Shown piece after piece: positions 13,143 through 27,580 of a stretch of 64,000 nucleotides of DNA. The stretch lies in assembly GCA_009792885.1 (NCBI GenBank), contig WMCF01000016.1:14900662-14964661 (forward strand). Direction: 5' to 3'. The stretch's first letter is position 1. Each line of letters begins with the position of its first letter. The notes under the pieces were generated by a model. It worked only from the letters and a program-made list of their open reading frames with translations. It did not search any database and had not been told where the DNA came from. The position numbers and the translations under genes are program-made. Source of the stretch: Eremophila alpestris peregrina (taxonomy: Eukaryota; Chordata; Aves; Passeriformes; Alaudidae).

Positions 13143-16100
13143 TGGGGGGAAAAAAGCCCCACCAAAGTCACCCAGATTCCTCTTCTTAAGTGTATAGAAC
13201 TAATAAAAAATACCAGTGTCACTGACAAGAAACAGAAGACAATAGGGCAGGGCATATCAGGAGACATTGTTCTCTCAAGAAAACTATTAATTACATACAC
13301 TGTATTATCTTACCAGCATCTCTGAATCATTCCTTCAGCCTTTACAGGTTTCAGCCTGGACAGAATCTCCATATTTACACTGGAAACAAAAAGGCATGCT
13401 CACAAGTCCAGGAATTGGGGAAAACACACCCCTAAACCAATCCCACCTTGGTTTCAAACCTGCTTTATCCCTCACTCAGATACAATCCTTCCCATTGCTT
13501 GATGTTTCTTAGAAAAATGATTTAAGCTGAAATATTTTTAGGAGAAGATCAGTAGCTTGAAAAACAAAGTGAGGAAAGTACAGAGGATTGTTTTCTTTTT
13601 ACGCCCAACACAAAATGCCTTTTAGGCAAAGGGGCATATGTATCTCCAGGTTAAGCATTTCTAAATCACACTCTTAGCAATGTCCATCTCCAGACCCACT
13701 TCAGCAGGCTTTGAGCACCCAAGTCCTCAAAGGATGGCACAAGGCATCACAATCAATCCCTTCAGAGAGACAAGGAATGCTGGCACTCTGCTCTGACACA
13801 GAAATAAAAGGTTAGTTACAAATCTGGCTGACACCATCTCTCTATTCTTATGCACCACTTCACTCTGCTCAGTTTCACCCTTGCACTTAACATTCCCACC
13901 TGTGCTGAACTGCAGATGATAATTTAAACCCTAAATGCTATTTACAGAGTCTGTCCCACTGCTTAAGGCTTTGTGAGAACAATTAAAAAGGGGGAGTGAG
14001 CTTGAAGGGCAATGTGGCACTCACATCTCTGCAGCAAAAGCTGACTGAAACATATCCATTTAGGCAAGCTGCTTATTCTTGCAGTGATCAGTCAAATTCA
14101 TTCATGCTCTAAAACACCAGCCATTAACCACATTGGCCACGTACTAAAAGAAGTGGTTATCTAATGGAAATCACCAAGTGGGGCTTTAAGGAGCTTTGTT
14201 TTATAGCAGTGAAAATGCCACACTTTCCAAAGAGCTTTTAATGGCTTTTAGAAATTAGACACTAAATTACCACCTGATGTAATTCTACTCACACAACACT
14301 ATGCATGGAAAAAGCAGGGTGTAAGTATATTTTCTGGAGAGCTGAACCCTTATTGTTCAAGAAAAACCTCCCTCAAAATCCAGAATTACAAACTAGGCTC
14401 ATGGTGTTACATACCAAGGAACAGCAAAAAATTTCTTCAGCAATGACAGAACGTGAGATAGGACATTTTTAGGGTTTTATAATGAAGCCATATTATAAAC
14501 TGCTCCAAGCCCCAGTTTACTGTCAAACTGAAGTTGGGGGGAAAAATTCATATCAGGCTCCAAGTTTCCAGGCAACAGTTTTTAATAGAAAAAAACCCAC
14601 ACCAGAGACTGCAAACAACACAAGACAAAATTATAGGGCAGGGAATATGAGTGAGATAGAAAGTATTTTTACATGTTAGGCTATTCTGTGTGAAAATTGT
14701 TGGTCATTTTAATTGATTTTTTTTTTCTTTAGAAAGAGTTTCATGTGGAATTAGCCCAGACAACCCAAAAGACAAGTCAAGGTTTCTGTTTTCAAGTACA
14801 AAATATAAGACTATTTTTTGTGGAACTCAAGATAAGGAGAAGATATAAAGTGCATAAAAATGAGCCAAAACTGTAAAATAAAACTCCGATATTCTGAGTA
14901 ATATTTTATTTCTTTTCACTGGCTTTTTTCTATCTTTCACATTCCCCTTCAAAAGAGAAGTACAATCAATTTGTTTCAGCCAGCAGAATAGGCAGAGATA
15001 AAATAGTCACATCTGGATCCTGATTCAACTTTTGGATTCAAACACTTTTTGAAGACTACTTCAACCTTGTAGCAATCTACAAAATTAACAGATCAACCTT
15101 ATTCTGAAGTCTTTAATTTAAATTTAGTGGTCTTTCCACAAGTGGAAAGCATTTGCTTTCCCAGAAAAAAAAATGTATCAAATGATCAGATTTGTAATAT
15201 ACTGGGAATAATGTGTAACTGGTCAGCACATCTTTATCCATAAACCTGACATCACACAGGTCAAAGACTGGTTCTGACTTCAGCATATTGAGCTAATAAA
15301 AGAAAATTTAAAAGTCTCATCACTGAGGATTTCTCCCACCAAATATTTGCAGTTTCCCTTCTCCCTTTCTGGCAGGGCTGGGGATTGCTCCCACAGCCCA
15401 GCAGTTTTATCCTGCTCTGTCATTCCTGGATTGTGGCACAATTACCAAGTTGTGCTTTGTCCCCAGGTCCCAGTGGGGCGCACATCCTCTAGAAGAGTTA
15501 ATTTAAGTGGTGAACAGCCCCCTGTCAGGTTTAACAGGTTAGAAAAGCCAGCAAAAGGAACCTTGGCCAGGTGCATCAATCCATAAATATGTGAGGGCTC
15601 CCCAAATACTTTCCCTGTACCTCACCCTACCATGAGTTTGAAATGCTCTACTCTTTAGCCCCTGTGTGCCAAGGGACAGACTCTCCAACCCAAAAGGCCC
15701 CTCTCAGGCTCAAATGCTTTTCCAGTTTGCAAGTCTCAGGGTGTTTGTAAGTTTGGGAGGAATCCTTTTCAGAGCTCAGTAATAGAAAACAGAATCTTCA
15801 CGAAAGATTTAATTGTCAGAAAGAACAAAGGTAATGATTCAGTTCAAACATCCCAGCTTCATATAGATCTCTGAACTGTAATCTTTCAGCAAATGAAACA
15901 TCTTTCCATATGCTCCTTCACACAAAACTTTAAACCCTTCACTATTTCTCTTCTCTTGCTGGAGTTCTGTGGTATCAATGGAATGGAAAAAGCAGCCAAA
16001 GTACTGAATGGTATCTTAAGACCTGCAGAAAGTGACACAAATGCTGATGTAAAAAGTAGAGCTTACCTTTCACCTTCAAATCCTGTAGCTGACATGCTCT

Positions 16101-19100
16101 GAGGGGCAGTCACTCTCTAAAAAACCATAGATAATTTAATGCAAAGTCCAGGTTAAGAGGAGGAAGAAAATTCCATAAGTTTAGCAACAATGCTGAACCT
16201 GAAACTGGTTTTCCCTGGAACTTATTTCCTGTTCTTAAAACTGTGAGCTGCAGCATTGCTAGTTAAATAAAAACATAAATGTGTTGCAAAACAAATAGCT
16301 CCTGCAGAATGTTTTGGGGCCTTTGTATGCAAATATAACAAATATGAAACATGAATTACTATGAACATAATACACACAGGGATGAGTTTTACTGATAGAT
16401 GTGGTACAAATCAGCATAGCTCAGTCATCATTACCATGTTTGCCTTCTTACTCAAGGATCTCCTTTGGTCAATAGGAACAACATACCAAAAAAAAAAAAC
16501 CCAAAACAAACCCCTGTTTTTAATGTGTCAGGGTTCATGCTGCTATAAATCACATGCAGAGGTGTGGGGACCAGAAATCCCAGCTACACTGAAAGGAAGA
16601 GTATGTGCTTCTGCCAGAGTCTTGTTCTCTGCAAGCCAATAATTTTCAATAATCAAAGTTTCCTCAGAAAGCTCCTGAAATGGTGTTGACTTCAGGAGAA
16701 CATAATTTCTTTCTATTCAAGTAATAAATTATAGATTTCTCTTAGCTCAACCTGACTAGCTTTGAATAAATTGAGAATTAATCTGATTCCTCCTCTGATT
16801 GTAAAGTCATCATGAGGAGTTCTCTGGGTTCTGCAAACATGTCTTAAGAAGGGATTGAACAACTTTCAGCCTAAAGATCAGCTAGCAGTGCTTTTGGGGA
16901 TTAATTCCTGCTTGCAGCATAACTGGGCTACATAGCATTGCTGGTGCTGAAAATGTTCAGGCAGGGCTGCAGAATCTGACAAACACAGTGCTAGAGCAAA
17001 AAAGGTAAAATGAGAACCAAGGAAGAACTTGCTCCTCACAGTTTCATGTGCTCTGTAACACAGGAGCACACAGAAATGAGGGCAGAGAACCTCCTCAGTC
17101 ACCCATTCCCACAGCATCCTCTGTGCTTTGGGAGATCTACAGTCTCACTTGGCAAGAACATCAGCAGTGAGCTGCTAAATTGATTTTTCTGAAACATCAA
17201 ATATGAGAAACATGTACTTTTAAGCATTTAATTGACCAGAGGTGCAGAGAGAATGTCTACTGAATATTTCTTCACCATTGTAGGGAGGCAAACTTCCACA
17301 TGCTGCCTCTGGGAGAAGAGCAGGGATTTTAGCAGGGTTTTGCCTTGGCTTCCAATGAACCTGTCTGACTCATCAAACACCACTGTAAGGGACACACAGA
17401 CTCTTACCCTTAGGTATTAACTGAGGGCTAGACAGGAAACTTTCTCAACCATGTTTCAAACAATAAACTACTCCATTGCTTCCTCTTGGAGACTTATTAA
17501 ACACTTACTAAGAGTTTCCTAGGAAGTTACCCTTTTTTGTTTGTTTTTAACAGAAAGCCACTTCCACCCAGCCAACATAACTTAATTCTTAACCCAGAGA
17601 TATTTCCCCCTGCCCTTCTGTATCAGGGTTTATATGAAAATAAGCAAGAGCAATTCTTCCTCTATTACAGTCTCACCAGCTGGAAATGGAAAAATATGTC
17701 AACAACCATTCCTAAGTAATTCCCAATGCTTCTTTTCTACCTTTCCTAAAGAAACAAAATAGAGTTAATGCAAATATTTTAAAAATTAAAGAAACATCAG
17801 AAGACTATCAGCCCCCACAGCTCAACATAAGTGCCTTCATTGCAACATTTTCTCATTTTTCCACCCAAAGTTCTACTGTTTCTTGGATGAACACTAGAGA
17901 AAAGTGGTTTTATACATATTTAAAGAGAAAAATCAAGTGAAAAAAAGGTTTTGCCTTTTTTTAGTCCCATTCCTATCAGACTGAAGGTAATTCAGCCACC
18001 AACCACAGAATTACAACACCAAACCACTTGCAGCCCTTGCTGGTTTTGAGCTACTTCCCAGGTGAGAAATAACTGATTTTGAAGCAAAGGTGCACACAAA
18101 CCATACACATTAAAAATGAAAAAGACATTTCTTATGTGTGTAGATTATCCCTCAGCCCTGCAGAAGCTGGAATATAACCTAAGTTTATTAACAAAAGAAA
18201 AGGCCCTTGAGACACAACTTGCTGAATTGATTGTTGAGTACTGTCAAAAATATTATGAGATACAATCCAGCCACTCAATTTCCACTGTTAAGATATTTTA
18301 TTTAATTATTTTCTTGAACGAGGCATTTCTTGACACAGTGGGCAGGGAATTAATTTCTCTTTGGAAGGCACCACAATCAATTGTGCAGCAAGGAACTTTT
18401 CCTTTCCACTGTGCTCATCACTGGGCAGTAGAGATGCTGTTTTACAGCCCACCTGCATTTGTCTTTTGGTTTCTCAACTGTTCTTCAGGCTTCTCTCTTC
18501 TCTTCCCTATCTTTGGAATATGAAACTTATGGAGATCATCACCTTCACATAAAATTGTTTCTACACTAGTCTTGGATAATAAAGAAGAATCCTAGAGTAT
18601 TTTAGGTCAGAGGGGTTACTTGTTATATCAATTTTCCAGCAAATGTCACTGTGCTGTCATTAGCACAGGCAGGTCAGTCTGCACTGAAGAGCAGAGAGGC
18701 AGCTGCACGAATTTGATAATTGCAGCTAAGACACAAACCTTACAAAATGGCACCTTTGGTCCTGGTGGGCACAGCCCAAGGTCAGCATTCACTCCCAACA
18801 GTTCCATCCATCAAAAATAACAGCTTGCAGATTGAATCAACTGATCAGAGGCCAGAGTGCAAGAAGCAGAGTAATAGCTCTCCCACATCAAGGTCACAGC
18901 TCCTGGCTCCCCCTGCACAGCATGCCAAAGCCAGGAACATGTGAGAATCATCCCACAGACTCCATCATAAGGAGCACAAAAGAATATGCAGAATAACTGA
19001 GAGCTGCTCTCATTTCCTGGGGTATGGTTACTGTGGCAGCAGACAGCTCCCAGGAAGTTTGTCTCACCCATAAATTACTCAGATAATAGAAAAGTCTGAG

Positions 19101-20808
19101 TGGAAAAAAAAATAACAAAAAACTCTTTGACAAAATTCTGAGTCTTCCAGAGGGCAGGGATTTTGAGAACAGGGAAATTAAATATTGTACTTTTATACTG
19201 TACTTTTAAGATGGGCAGACAGGGATCACAGAATAAAACTGTGCATGGAAATGGGCACGATGATGCAAGTGAAGCAACCACCCTTCCTTCCCAGTAAAGA
19301 GTGCCATGGCTGGAATACAGGCACAAGATAAACTCAAACTTCACATAAACTTCTGAAAACAACAGCAGCTGGAAATGAACCTGGCCAAGGGACAAAGAGC
19401 ATTCCTAAGATCTTTCCTTCATATTTCATTCACATTGACCTTTGAGCCTTGCATTTATTTTGGGACAGAGAGGTTTTCACAGACCAGGCAAAGGGGAAAA
19501 GCCATGGACAATCCCAGGACACAGCACACAATCTCCCCAAAAACCCAGGCAAGGAACATGCAGTAGCAATAATCTCTGCCTTTTCTAGAGACCACATAAA
19601 ACTGAAAAGTATGAAAAGTGTAACTTTGTATAAATAGCTCTTGTGGCTCAAGCAAGGCTTGGGATGCTGCCACATCTCTGAGGAGCTTTTAAAAGGCATC
19701 TGGAAGAAAAGAAAGTGGTGTTTTCTTGCTCTCCGCCTATTCCCCATATCTCTAACTCCTCTGACTGAATCAGCTGGCCCATCTTTAACTGCCCTTTCAT
19801 CTTTACAGTTAATAAAGCTGTTAACTCTACTTAACACTCCTTAAGTCCTTGTAAATGTCTCTTTTTGGTGCCTATTCATCCTTAAAACCTGCTGCCTGCT
19901 AGAGCCAAAATGGAGAGCCTTGTGTTTCTTTTCCTTTGCATGCTTCTAAGGGCTGTGGAGCTGTTTATACACATCAGGACAAAGCATCAAAAAGTAATCA
20001 GGAAACACCTTAGGAGCTGCAGCTGTTTCACAGCTGAGCATCTCTAAAAACATTACCTGAATTTGCTGTTAGACCCTGCTTTGGGTGCATTTTAAGAGAG
20101 TTAACACAGAAAACTTTTGCATGAGCTGCTGACAGGAGCCTCCCCAGCTCGAGGTGCAGCTGCATCCTCTCCTGCCCTAGGCTGCAGTTCCATAAACACA
20201 TCTGGAGAGATGCCCTGTGATATAAATTCAGCCTTGTGCTCAACTACAAGTATTAATTTCAAGTAGGTCACATCCAACTGAGCAGAGCTGCTGCCACCAA
20301 TGTGAGCTCAGCGTTTGTGAGGATGAAGTTCAGATTAAGTAAAAAGATCCTTGTTTTAAAAGGAAGGCAACTAATCAGCAGTACATTGCTCTAAAGGCCA
20401 CATCCAATATTTGCAATAAACACTTGAAATTTTTGGCCCAAAGTCAGGAATAACTCCAATTGAAATAAAGGTTGCTTACCTATCTATTCATGGCTATGTT
20501 ACACCCCATTCCAACCCCCTTCTTCTTTACCAATGGGACAAAATTTAACTCCAAGCTTTCAACATTATTCCATGAGCTGAATACTGGGGACTGTGGGGAA
20601 AATACCAAAAATCAGCATTTCCTGCTCCCATTTAAGACCCATATTTATTAATTTGTCATAAGTATCTGTGAATTGGAAGTGGATGGAATAATGAGATGCG
20701 TAGCCAAGGAAGTGGGTCAGTACCACAGATGGAAAATGCCAGACACATCATCACCTAAGCCTCTGTTTGCTCTGTAATTCAAGCAGTCTGCAAATACCAA
20801 CAAATAAA

Positions 20809-20826
20809 TCTCCTTTTAAAAGGAGA
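20809..20826. repeat. 18-bp perfect palindrome
   Basis: tctccttttaaaaggaga equals its own reverse complement. No recognised binding site or element end accounts for it. Confidence 0.85.
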
Positions 20827-22744
20827 CAACCATCCATGCAAAACGAAAGTGTGGAGTGTTGGGAGAAGAGAGATTTATCACACAGACTGGACTTCACTGA
20901 TTAGTCCTTCACACAGCAGGAAACCTTCACAGTCCCAAGGTAAGAGAGCCTCATGTCCCTTTACAACACAAATGCCATTGGAAGAGACACTTCAATTGAT
21001 GGAGATTTGGATTCTCAGTGCAGAGGTAACCCAAGGCTCCTGACACAGCACCCTCATTGTGGCCATTGTGTCACATTCCCAGTGCAGAGCAGCAGCAGCC
21101 ACAGGACAGCAGGAGCCCAGGGGGAAGCAGCTTGTCCTGGACCAGCATCCACAGCACAGCTCAGAGCAGAACTACAGACAAATCCTGGGGGAACAGGAAA
21201 ACTTCCAGTGACTCCTCCAAACACTCCCCAGGTGAAAGCATAAAGAACTTACACAGTTCCTCTGTTTGTGGAAGGCCAAGTTCCTTTCTGCTGCTGTGTT
21301 TGGAAGTCAATTTGTGTCTGCTGGGGTTTGCACAGGGTCAGTGGAGATCTGCCATGGCATGTCTGACAGAACAGCTTTACTGGGACATGAGAAATCTCAC
21401 ACTGGCTGCCTCAGAACATTCACCAAGTTCATTATCTCCTGAATTTTGTTATTTAAACCAGCCCTTATTAGCTGCAGGAAGCATATGGGACCCTGCTACA
21501 ATGAAGCTGCTCAATACTTTTAGCTGTTTAATATTGGATCAGCAGATCATCTGGAGCAATCACCCCTCACATTTCACTTTCATCAGGCTGCCTGCAACAG
21601 AAGAGTTGAGAAAGGCACACATCTTCCATTTCCAAGCAGTATGTTCAACTGGCTCATGAAAGGTTAAAATCAGGAATAGAAAATAGCTTTATTCCCCCAG
21701 GAGTAATGCCAGTTGATCAGTTTAAACACACGTTTTAAACTCCACATCTAATAAAGGCTCCAGAGATTTGCCCAAACAGGGAAATTCCTTCCCTTCAAAG
21801 CAGATTCTCGTTATAATGTCTTCTACCATGCAAATATCTGACAAAGAAATGATAAAAGCCAAAGCAGTGGGTGGTCTGCTTGGATGACAACACTGATACA
21901 TCTCTAGCTGATGTCAATATGTGATTTGTTACTGATAAAGAGCACTCAATATTCTCAAAATGCAAAGGTTGACATAGCCAGGCAATCAAATGATCAGTCC
22001 CATAGAGACTGAAAGATTAATGGATGTGTACTCTTAACCAGGCTTCTGAGTGGCTCAGGGGGAATAAAGACTCATTGCAGCACCCAGCTCTCACACATCA
22101 CTCAGAATAAGCAAGGTCAAGTGCACTTTTTTTCAATCACATAACTTGAAAGCAGTTTTCACCCCTGAAGAGATTATCAGAGCAAGAAAAATCACTACAG
22201 AACATTGAGGGAATATTTGCATGAGAATAAACAGCACTCCAAAAATGTACAAGTGAAATTTCCTTTAGCCAGTTCCCAATTCAGTGGTGGGCAGCTCTGC
22301 AGGGCTCCAGGTCACCCACCCAGACCACCACAGGAACTCAGTGCTGGGAGTGCTACTGGGTAAGTAATTACAGGGCACATCCCACTCCCTGACTACCTAC
22401 AAACCCTCAAAGTCTGCTCATGTCTCCTCCACTTTCAGATGATCTGGGAATAATTTTCAGCCTTTATTGGTAAGTAAGGAAATTTTTGGATGTGAAACAA
22501 CACAGCATGTCTTAGAGATTCACCTTGGGAAACAAGGAACCTTGGATTCATTCTCAAGAACTGATAACTTTAATTCAGGTAATTCCCAACTTTTTAGAAA
22601 GTTTTTGAATAACATTCATATTGACAACATTTTATAGCCTTGTCCCTGCAGAATTTGACAGGCTGCCTAAGAGACCCCCACAAAAATGTCCTCATTCTCC
22701 TGTACTATGAGAAACTGTGTTTGCAGGTAAGAAGTTTATTTAAT

Positions 22745-22759
22745 GGAGAGAGAGAGAGA
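22745..22759 (+). repeat. (GA)n microsatellite
   Basis: Six to seven GA units in a row are seen in the sequence. Confidence 0.9.
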
Positions 22760-25700
22760 AGGAAAAGTTAATTGAAATTAGATGTTATAGCCTAACTTGC
22801 CACAGTGAACATGGAACAGATAAATTAGTCTTGAAACAGCATTTTTGTTTAATAGGCAAAGCTGATATGAACAGTTAATACTCTTAATTATCTCTGCAGT
22901 CTATTTTTGTATCTTATCCACAGTTCTCAGGGGGTTGGTGCTAGAAAGCCTTGAGAGAGTAAATGCCATCAGTGAGCTGCATCAGGGTCCAGGCACACAG
23001 TCCTGGGGTTCAGCCAGGGTGATGGAACAGAACTGCAGTACCAGGGACAGGGGACAGCTGGAATTCTGAGTATCAGCACAACCAGCTCTTTCTAATCTCC
23101 TGTGATCATCCCTGAATGCAGAATCTTTGATGTCATTACAAACTGTACAGTCAAGGATGAACAAGGCTGTATGGACAGTCCTGGGCACTCAGAAACCATG
23201 ACAATTTCCATCACAACAGGGTAAGATCTTCACTCACCCTGTGATCTGTGTGTGGCAGACAGTGCAGTGTCTCAGGTATTTGTCCTTTACACATAGGTTA
23301 TGCCCCTCCAAGACTCACCAACCCTCCCAGACTGGGAAGACAGAGGGTGTGCCCCCTCCCAGGGGCAGGAGCCTGCTGGGGAGATCCCAGAGGATGAGAA
23401 ATGCTCCTCTCAGCACAGGACTGGCAGCCCTTCGGTAGGGAACCAAAGCAACTCAGCCAGCTTTCATGGGGACAAAAGCTTTTCAAGGGCAGACAGGACT
23501 GTTCCAGGTTTCCCCCAACAACAGAGGTGACAAATGAAGAACCAGGACACGTCGTTTTGGCTGAGGCAGCAGTTAGCACAGCTGCAGTTTACACTGTGTG
23601 CCACACGGATTTGCAGTAAATCACCCATAATCCTGCCATCATCTCACTGTTAATGGGAAGGCTGAGAGAACTCACAAGGTGAGAAGCTGAATGTGCTCCC
23701 TCCAGCCACACAGGAGCTACCTCAGCTCGCAGGGAGCTGGGTGGGACAGTGCACCCTTCCAGAAAAGGCACTTCCACAGAGGCAGTGCTGGTCACCCCTG
23801 CACCCTGAGCTAACCAAGCCAAAACACTGCACTCAGTGCACCAGACAGGTCAGAAACATGGCTTTGCTTTTGCTGAATTGGTTTTAACATTATTGTCCAA
23901 GAAAATCACATTTAATGGGGCCTCTGTGCTCGGCATCTTTTTTCATCCCAAAACGACTTTCTTATTAGAAACATGAATTTACGCCTCTGAGGCATGGTGA
24001 CAAAAGGCAGCTTTTTGAAAATGCCAAGTAGTCTTCACATGTGTAATGTAGGTTTGTGTTTGACACTAAACTAAGGACAAAACTTAGTTTGACAAGGTCA
24101 GATGAAGGTGCTGAGCACAGCAGTTTGTAAGAGAAACTGGGACATGGCAACACAACCCTGCCAGATGTACTAGAAAGGCATCCCTTCCAATAACCTCCTT
24201 AGTATTCAATAAAACTTATTAGGACAATCACTTTGACTTCTAATATGCTTTGTCTAGTAGATCACAGGGTCATTATTCTTTGTGAACATGTTGTCAGTAT
24301 TTAATTCTACTAAGTTTGTATCCATGGCAATGGTTACGAGTAAGCTAAAGAAAAGGGAATGCAGTAGGCCAGCAGCTCAGTAACAAAAAAATACAGCAGC
24401 CCACTAATGAAGTGAGAAGAGGAGAACAGGAGTGAGGAGAATGCCAACAAAAGAGCTGGGAGTTGTAACTGCAGTTGTGAGGGAGGGCAGAGGGATGTGG
24501 GAAGCAGCCAAACTCCATTTAGACTGTAATTTGGCAAATCTCGTATTTTTAGCACTACAACATTTGGTGGTTGCCTCCAGTACCCCAGTAAATACAAAGA
24601 GGCTTGCAGGGAGGTGCTGTCTGATTCCTTGAAACATCAGGTCTGTCAGAGTGAAGTGCTTATCTACATGAATGTCCTGTGCTGCTTTATCTTGCACACA
24701 GCAGCAAAGCAGCACAACCCTCACCTCCCAAGCAAATTCACATGCAAGGGGCTTAAAAGGTTTCAGACCTTCCTTAAAGGATAACACGGTTGGCAAGAAG
24801 GTAACAAGGCCCACATTAAAATCTGAGCCACTTGCAGGAAATGACTGGCAGCAGAATAAAATTGTGACTATCTTTATTGTGTAAACAACTTACTATGAGC
24901 AGCTCTAGACAAAATCCCAGCCCAGGTTATGAATCTACACAACCCTGATGCTGATCATTTGAGAAAACTATATATCCCCATTAGTAAACCACCAAGAATG
25001 AGCTTTAATGAAATTCACCCAAACTAGAAACCCATTTTGAGATATTTTCCAAAATTACCACAGGCTATAGAGGTTAATGAAGCACAAAACACACAAGCAT
25101 TTTCTAGTTTCAGGTTTCATTACAAAAGTAGCTCTTATATCCAGGTTTTAGGGCAAAAAGAGTAACCTCAAGCTGTTACTAAATCAGTCAGCTCAGTATT
25201 AGAGATTATAATCACATCTCGTTCTAGCAGTACCTTATGCCTTCCAGGTTTTAATTCTGAGAGACTGAGTTAAAAGAGATTAATCCCATCACAAGATATA
25301 CCATCATATCCTTATGCATTTTTCTCAGGTGCAGACTGCAGTTTTCAATGTACAAATTGCCAGCTACTTATCTCCCTACCTGGTTAAAATGAGTTAATTG
25401 TTTCTTTCATGAGGCAGTAAATGCACTCCAGTAACAAAAAGTGTCAAATCTGCAATGCACATGAAAGCAACTGACTTCAGCCTGTTTAGAAACCTCTACA
25501 GTTAAAATTCCTTCTGCATGACTGCTCTTTAAACAACATATCCGAAATCAGCTAAGCAAAACCACAGATCTTGTAAACTAAACATCTTCACCTGCAGTAA
25601 TATGTTGTTGCATTAATTTGAGTAAAACAATTGAAATCTCTTTACCTACTCAACACAATTCTCTTGCATGCATAAGACTGCACACATCATCTCACATCTT

Positions 25701-27227
25701 CCTTAAATAAAGTGACCAAAGCTCTTACTTTAAAGAAATTATCAAGAACAGAAAATATCTCTTGCCCCAAATATTTGATGGACTGGAGAATGAGGAAACA
25801 TTCATTCACAGTGGCAGATGAACACGTGTGGGTTACCATTGTACACATTGTTCAGTTTAGCTTCATATTTTACTACTTTTGCCACAGTAGACAAAGTTGA
25901 TTTTAGTATGTAAACAGAAGGACTATCTCAGAACTGCAGGAACAATTTTGTGAGAAGCTGAAAAACATCAGTTTGGACAAGCTCCTTCTTCTTGTAGCAC
26001 AGAGTAATGTAAGATTACAGATACACAGGCTAAAGGGTGAACTAAAGCTTTTTCAATTTAGGAATTCTTCCAACACCACGTTCCTCTTCCTTATTTCCAC
26101 AGTGTACTTAAAGCCATTAAATATGGTCCTGTGGCCTCTGAAGCATGTAATTACTAAGATAAAATATGAAAACCTCTCTTTGTCTTACTGTGTTGCCAGC
26201 CTTGAGGCTGCCAAAAGGAGAGTGCACTGCACTGTGTTCTCTTGGGCTTTGGCAGAAAGATTTTAAATGTCCAAACCAACCAGAGCAAATATACCAAAAT
26301 ACCAGTGACTTGTAAGATTTTTGAGGTTACAACAAGAACAGGGAAAGGATAAAATTCACCCATAACTCCAAGGGCAGCAAGGAGGCACATTCCATGCTGC
26401 TGCAACTGCCTGGAATCCCTCTTACACATCATTCCAAATGAAGTACAAACCCCACAATGACTCCAACACCCACTGGACAACTTCCTGAAAAATAATTCAG
26501 AATATTATTTAGGAGTAGTCTCCTCTGCAGCTTTTCCTGGCTTTGGTTCACAGCCAGTTGGGCCTGCAGAGAATAGAGCAGAAGTCACTACCCTGTGATT
26601 CTCTCTGGAACTTTTGGGGTCATGTGCACTTTTTCATTGAGCTCAATATTCAGCCGAGATTACTCAGAAATACTATCTTACTCTATTTTCATTCAAGGGG
26701 AAACATTCAGATTGCTTATTCCTTCATTCTTTACTGTGCCCTGAGCTTCCACACTGAACAGAATTAGTTCTACTGAATGAATTCATCAGTTCTAGCAGAA
26801 GCTAAATTGTTAAAAAATATATTCTCTCCCTTTTCCAAGTTATTACTAAACTAGGGATTACAAATTGAAAGAAAGGTTGCCAACTTTCCTTTTCTGCCTA
26901 TTCACAGGAACAAATACAACCCAAATACATCCCTTTCCCTAAAGGGTGTTAACCCTGATCAGGATACTGCCAGTTGCAAATCAGGCAAGAGGGGTTTTCT
27001 CCCCTAGATCTCTAGTAAATCTTTGATCAATCAGCTTTATCAGCCTTCTCTTATCTCAGAGGCTTAACAGAATGTTGAGCAGCTCCTCTATCCAGTCAGG
27101 CTGTTGTCTAATGGTTATTTTTTTATGCAAGTACAACTTCAGTCTTTCTTTTTACCTCATATAAATAGAAAAGAATGGTGTTGGGTTTATATATCTAATT
27201 TATACATACATTAGAGACAGGAAAGGG

Positions 27228-27580
27228 AGAAGAGGTGGAGGGGTGACCCTTGATGTTAGGAAGGCTTTTGATGCCATGGGTATTGAAATGAATGATGATG
27301 AGGTTGAATGCCCTTGGGTAAGAATTAAGGGGAAGGCCAACAAGGCTGAGATCCTGCCAGGATTCTGTTATTGTCCACCCAGCCAGGGAGAAAAGATGGA
27401 CAACTTATTCTAGAAGCAGCTGGGGAATGTTTCAGGATCACCAGCTCTTGTTCTTGTAGGTGATTTTAACCTACCAGACATCTGCTGGGAGCTTAATACA
27501 GCAGTAAAGAGGCAGGCCAGGAAGGTTTTAGAGTGTGTGGAGGACAACTTTTGTCACAGCTGGTGGGTGAGCCCAGCAGG
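27228..27580 (+). mobile_element. CR1 LINE relic: endonuclease-domain fragment of ORF2
   Basis: The frame starting at 27228 reads RRGGGVTLDVRKAFD, then WVRIKGKANKAEILPGFCY, then CPPSQGEKMD, an in-frame TAG at 27411-27413, and ALVLVGDFNLPDICWE at about 27444-27491. The order 'RGGGV..., WVRIKG, CY.PPSQ, GDFN.PDICW, LEC..DNF' is that of the apurinic-like endonuclease of CR1 ORF2. The piece is truncated at both ends, carries a stop and is not active. Sequence from about 27580 to 27700 may be more of the same element but cannot be assigned. Confidence 0.85.

Larger units (their letters stand above)
13149..27227. other. Non-genic stretch, 14 kb
   Basis: No gene is recognised. The GC content rises at about 21050-21360 and 23290-23850, where longer open frames occur (up to 200 codons at 21057-21659), but they have no domain, signal or splice context. 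A palindrome lies at 20809 and a GA repeat at 22745. Confidence 0.6.

Noticed and set aside
18116..18523. 135-codon plus-strand frame with a coiled-coil-like start
   Set aside because: No family resemblance and no splice context. The second half is a chance hydrophobic run.
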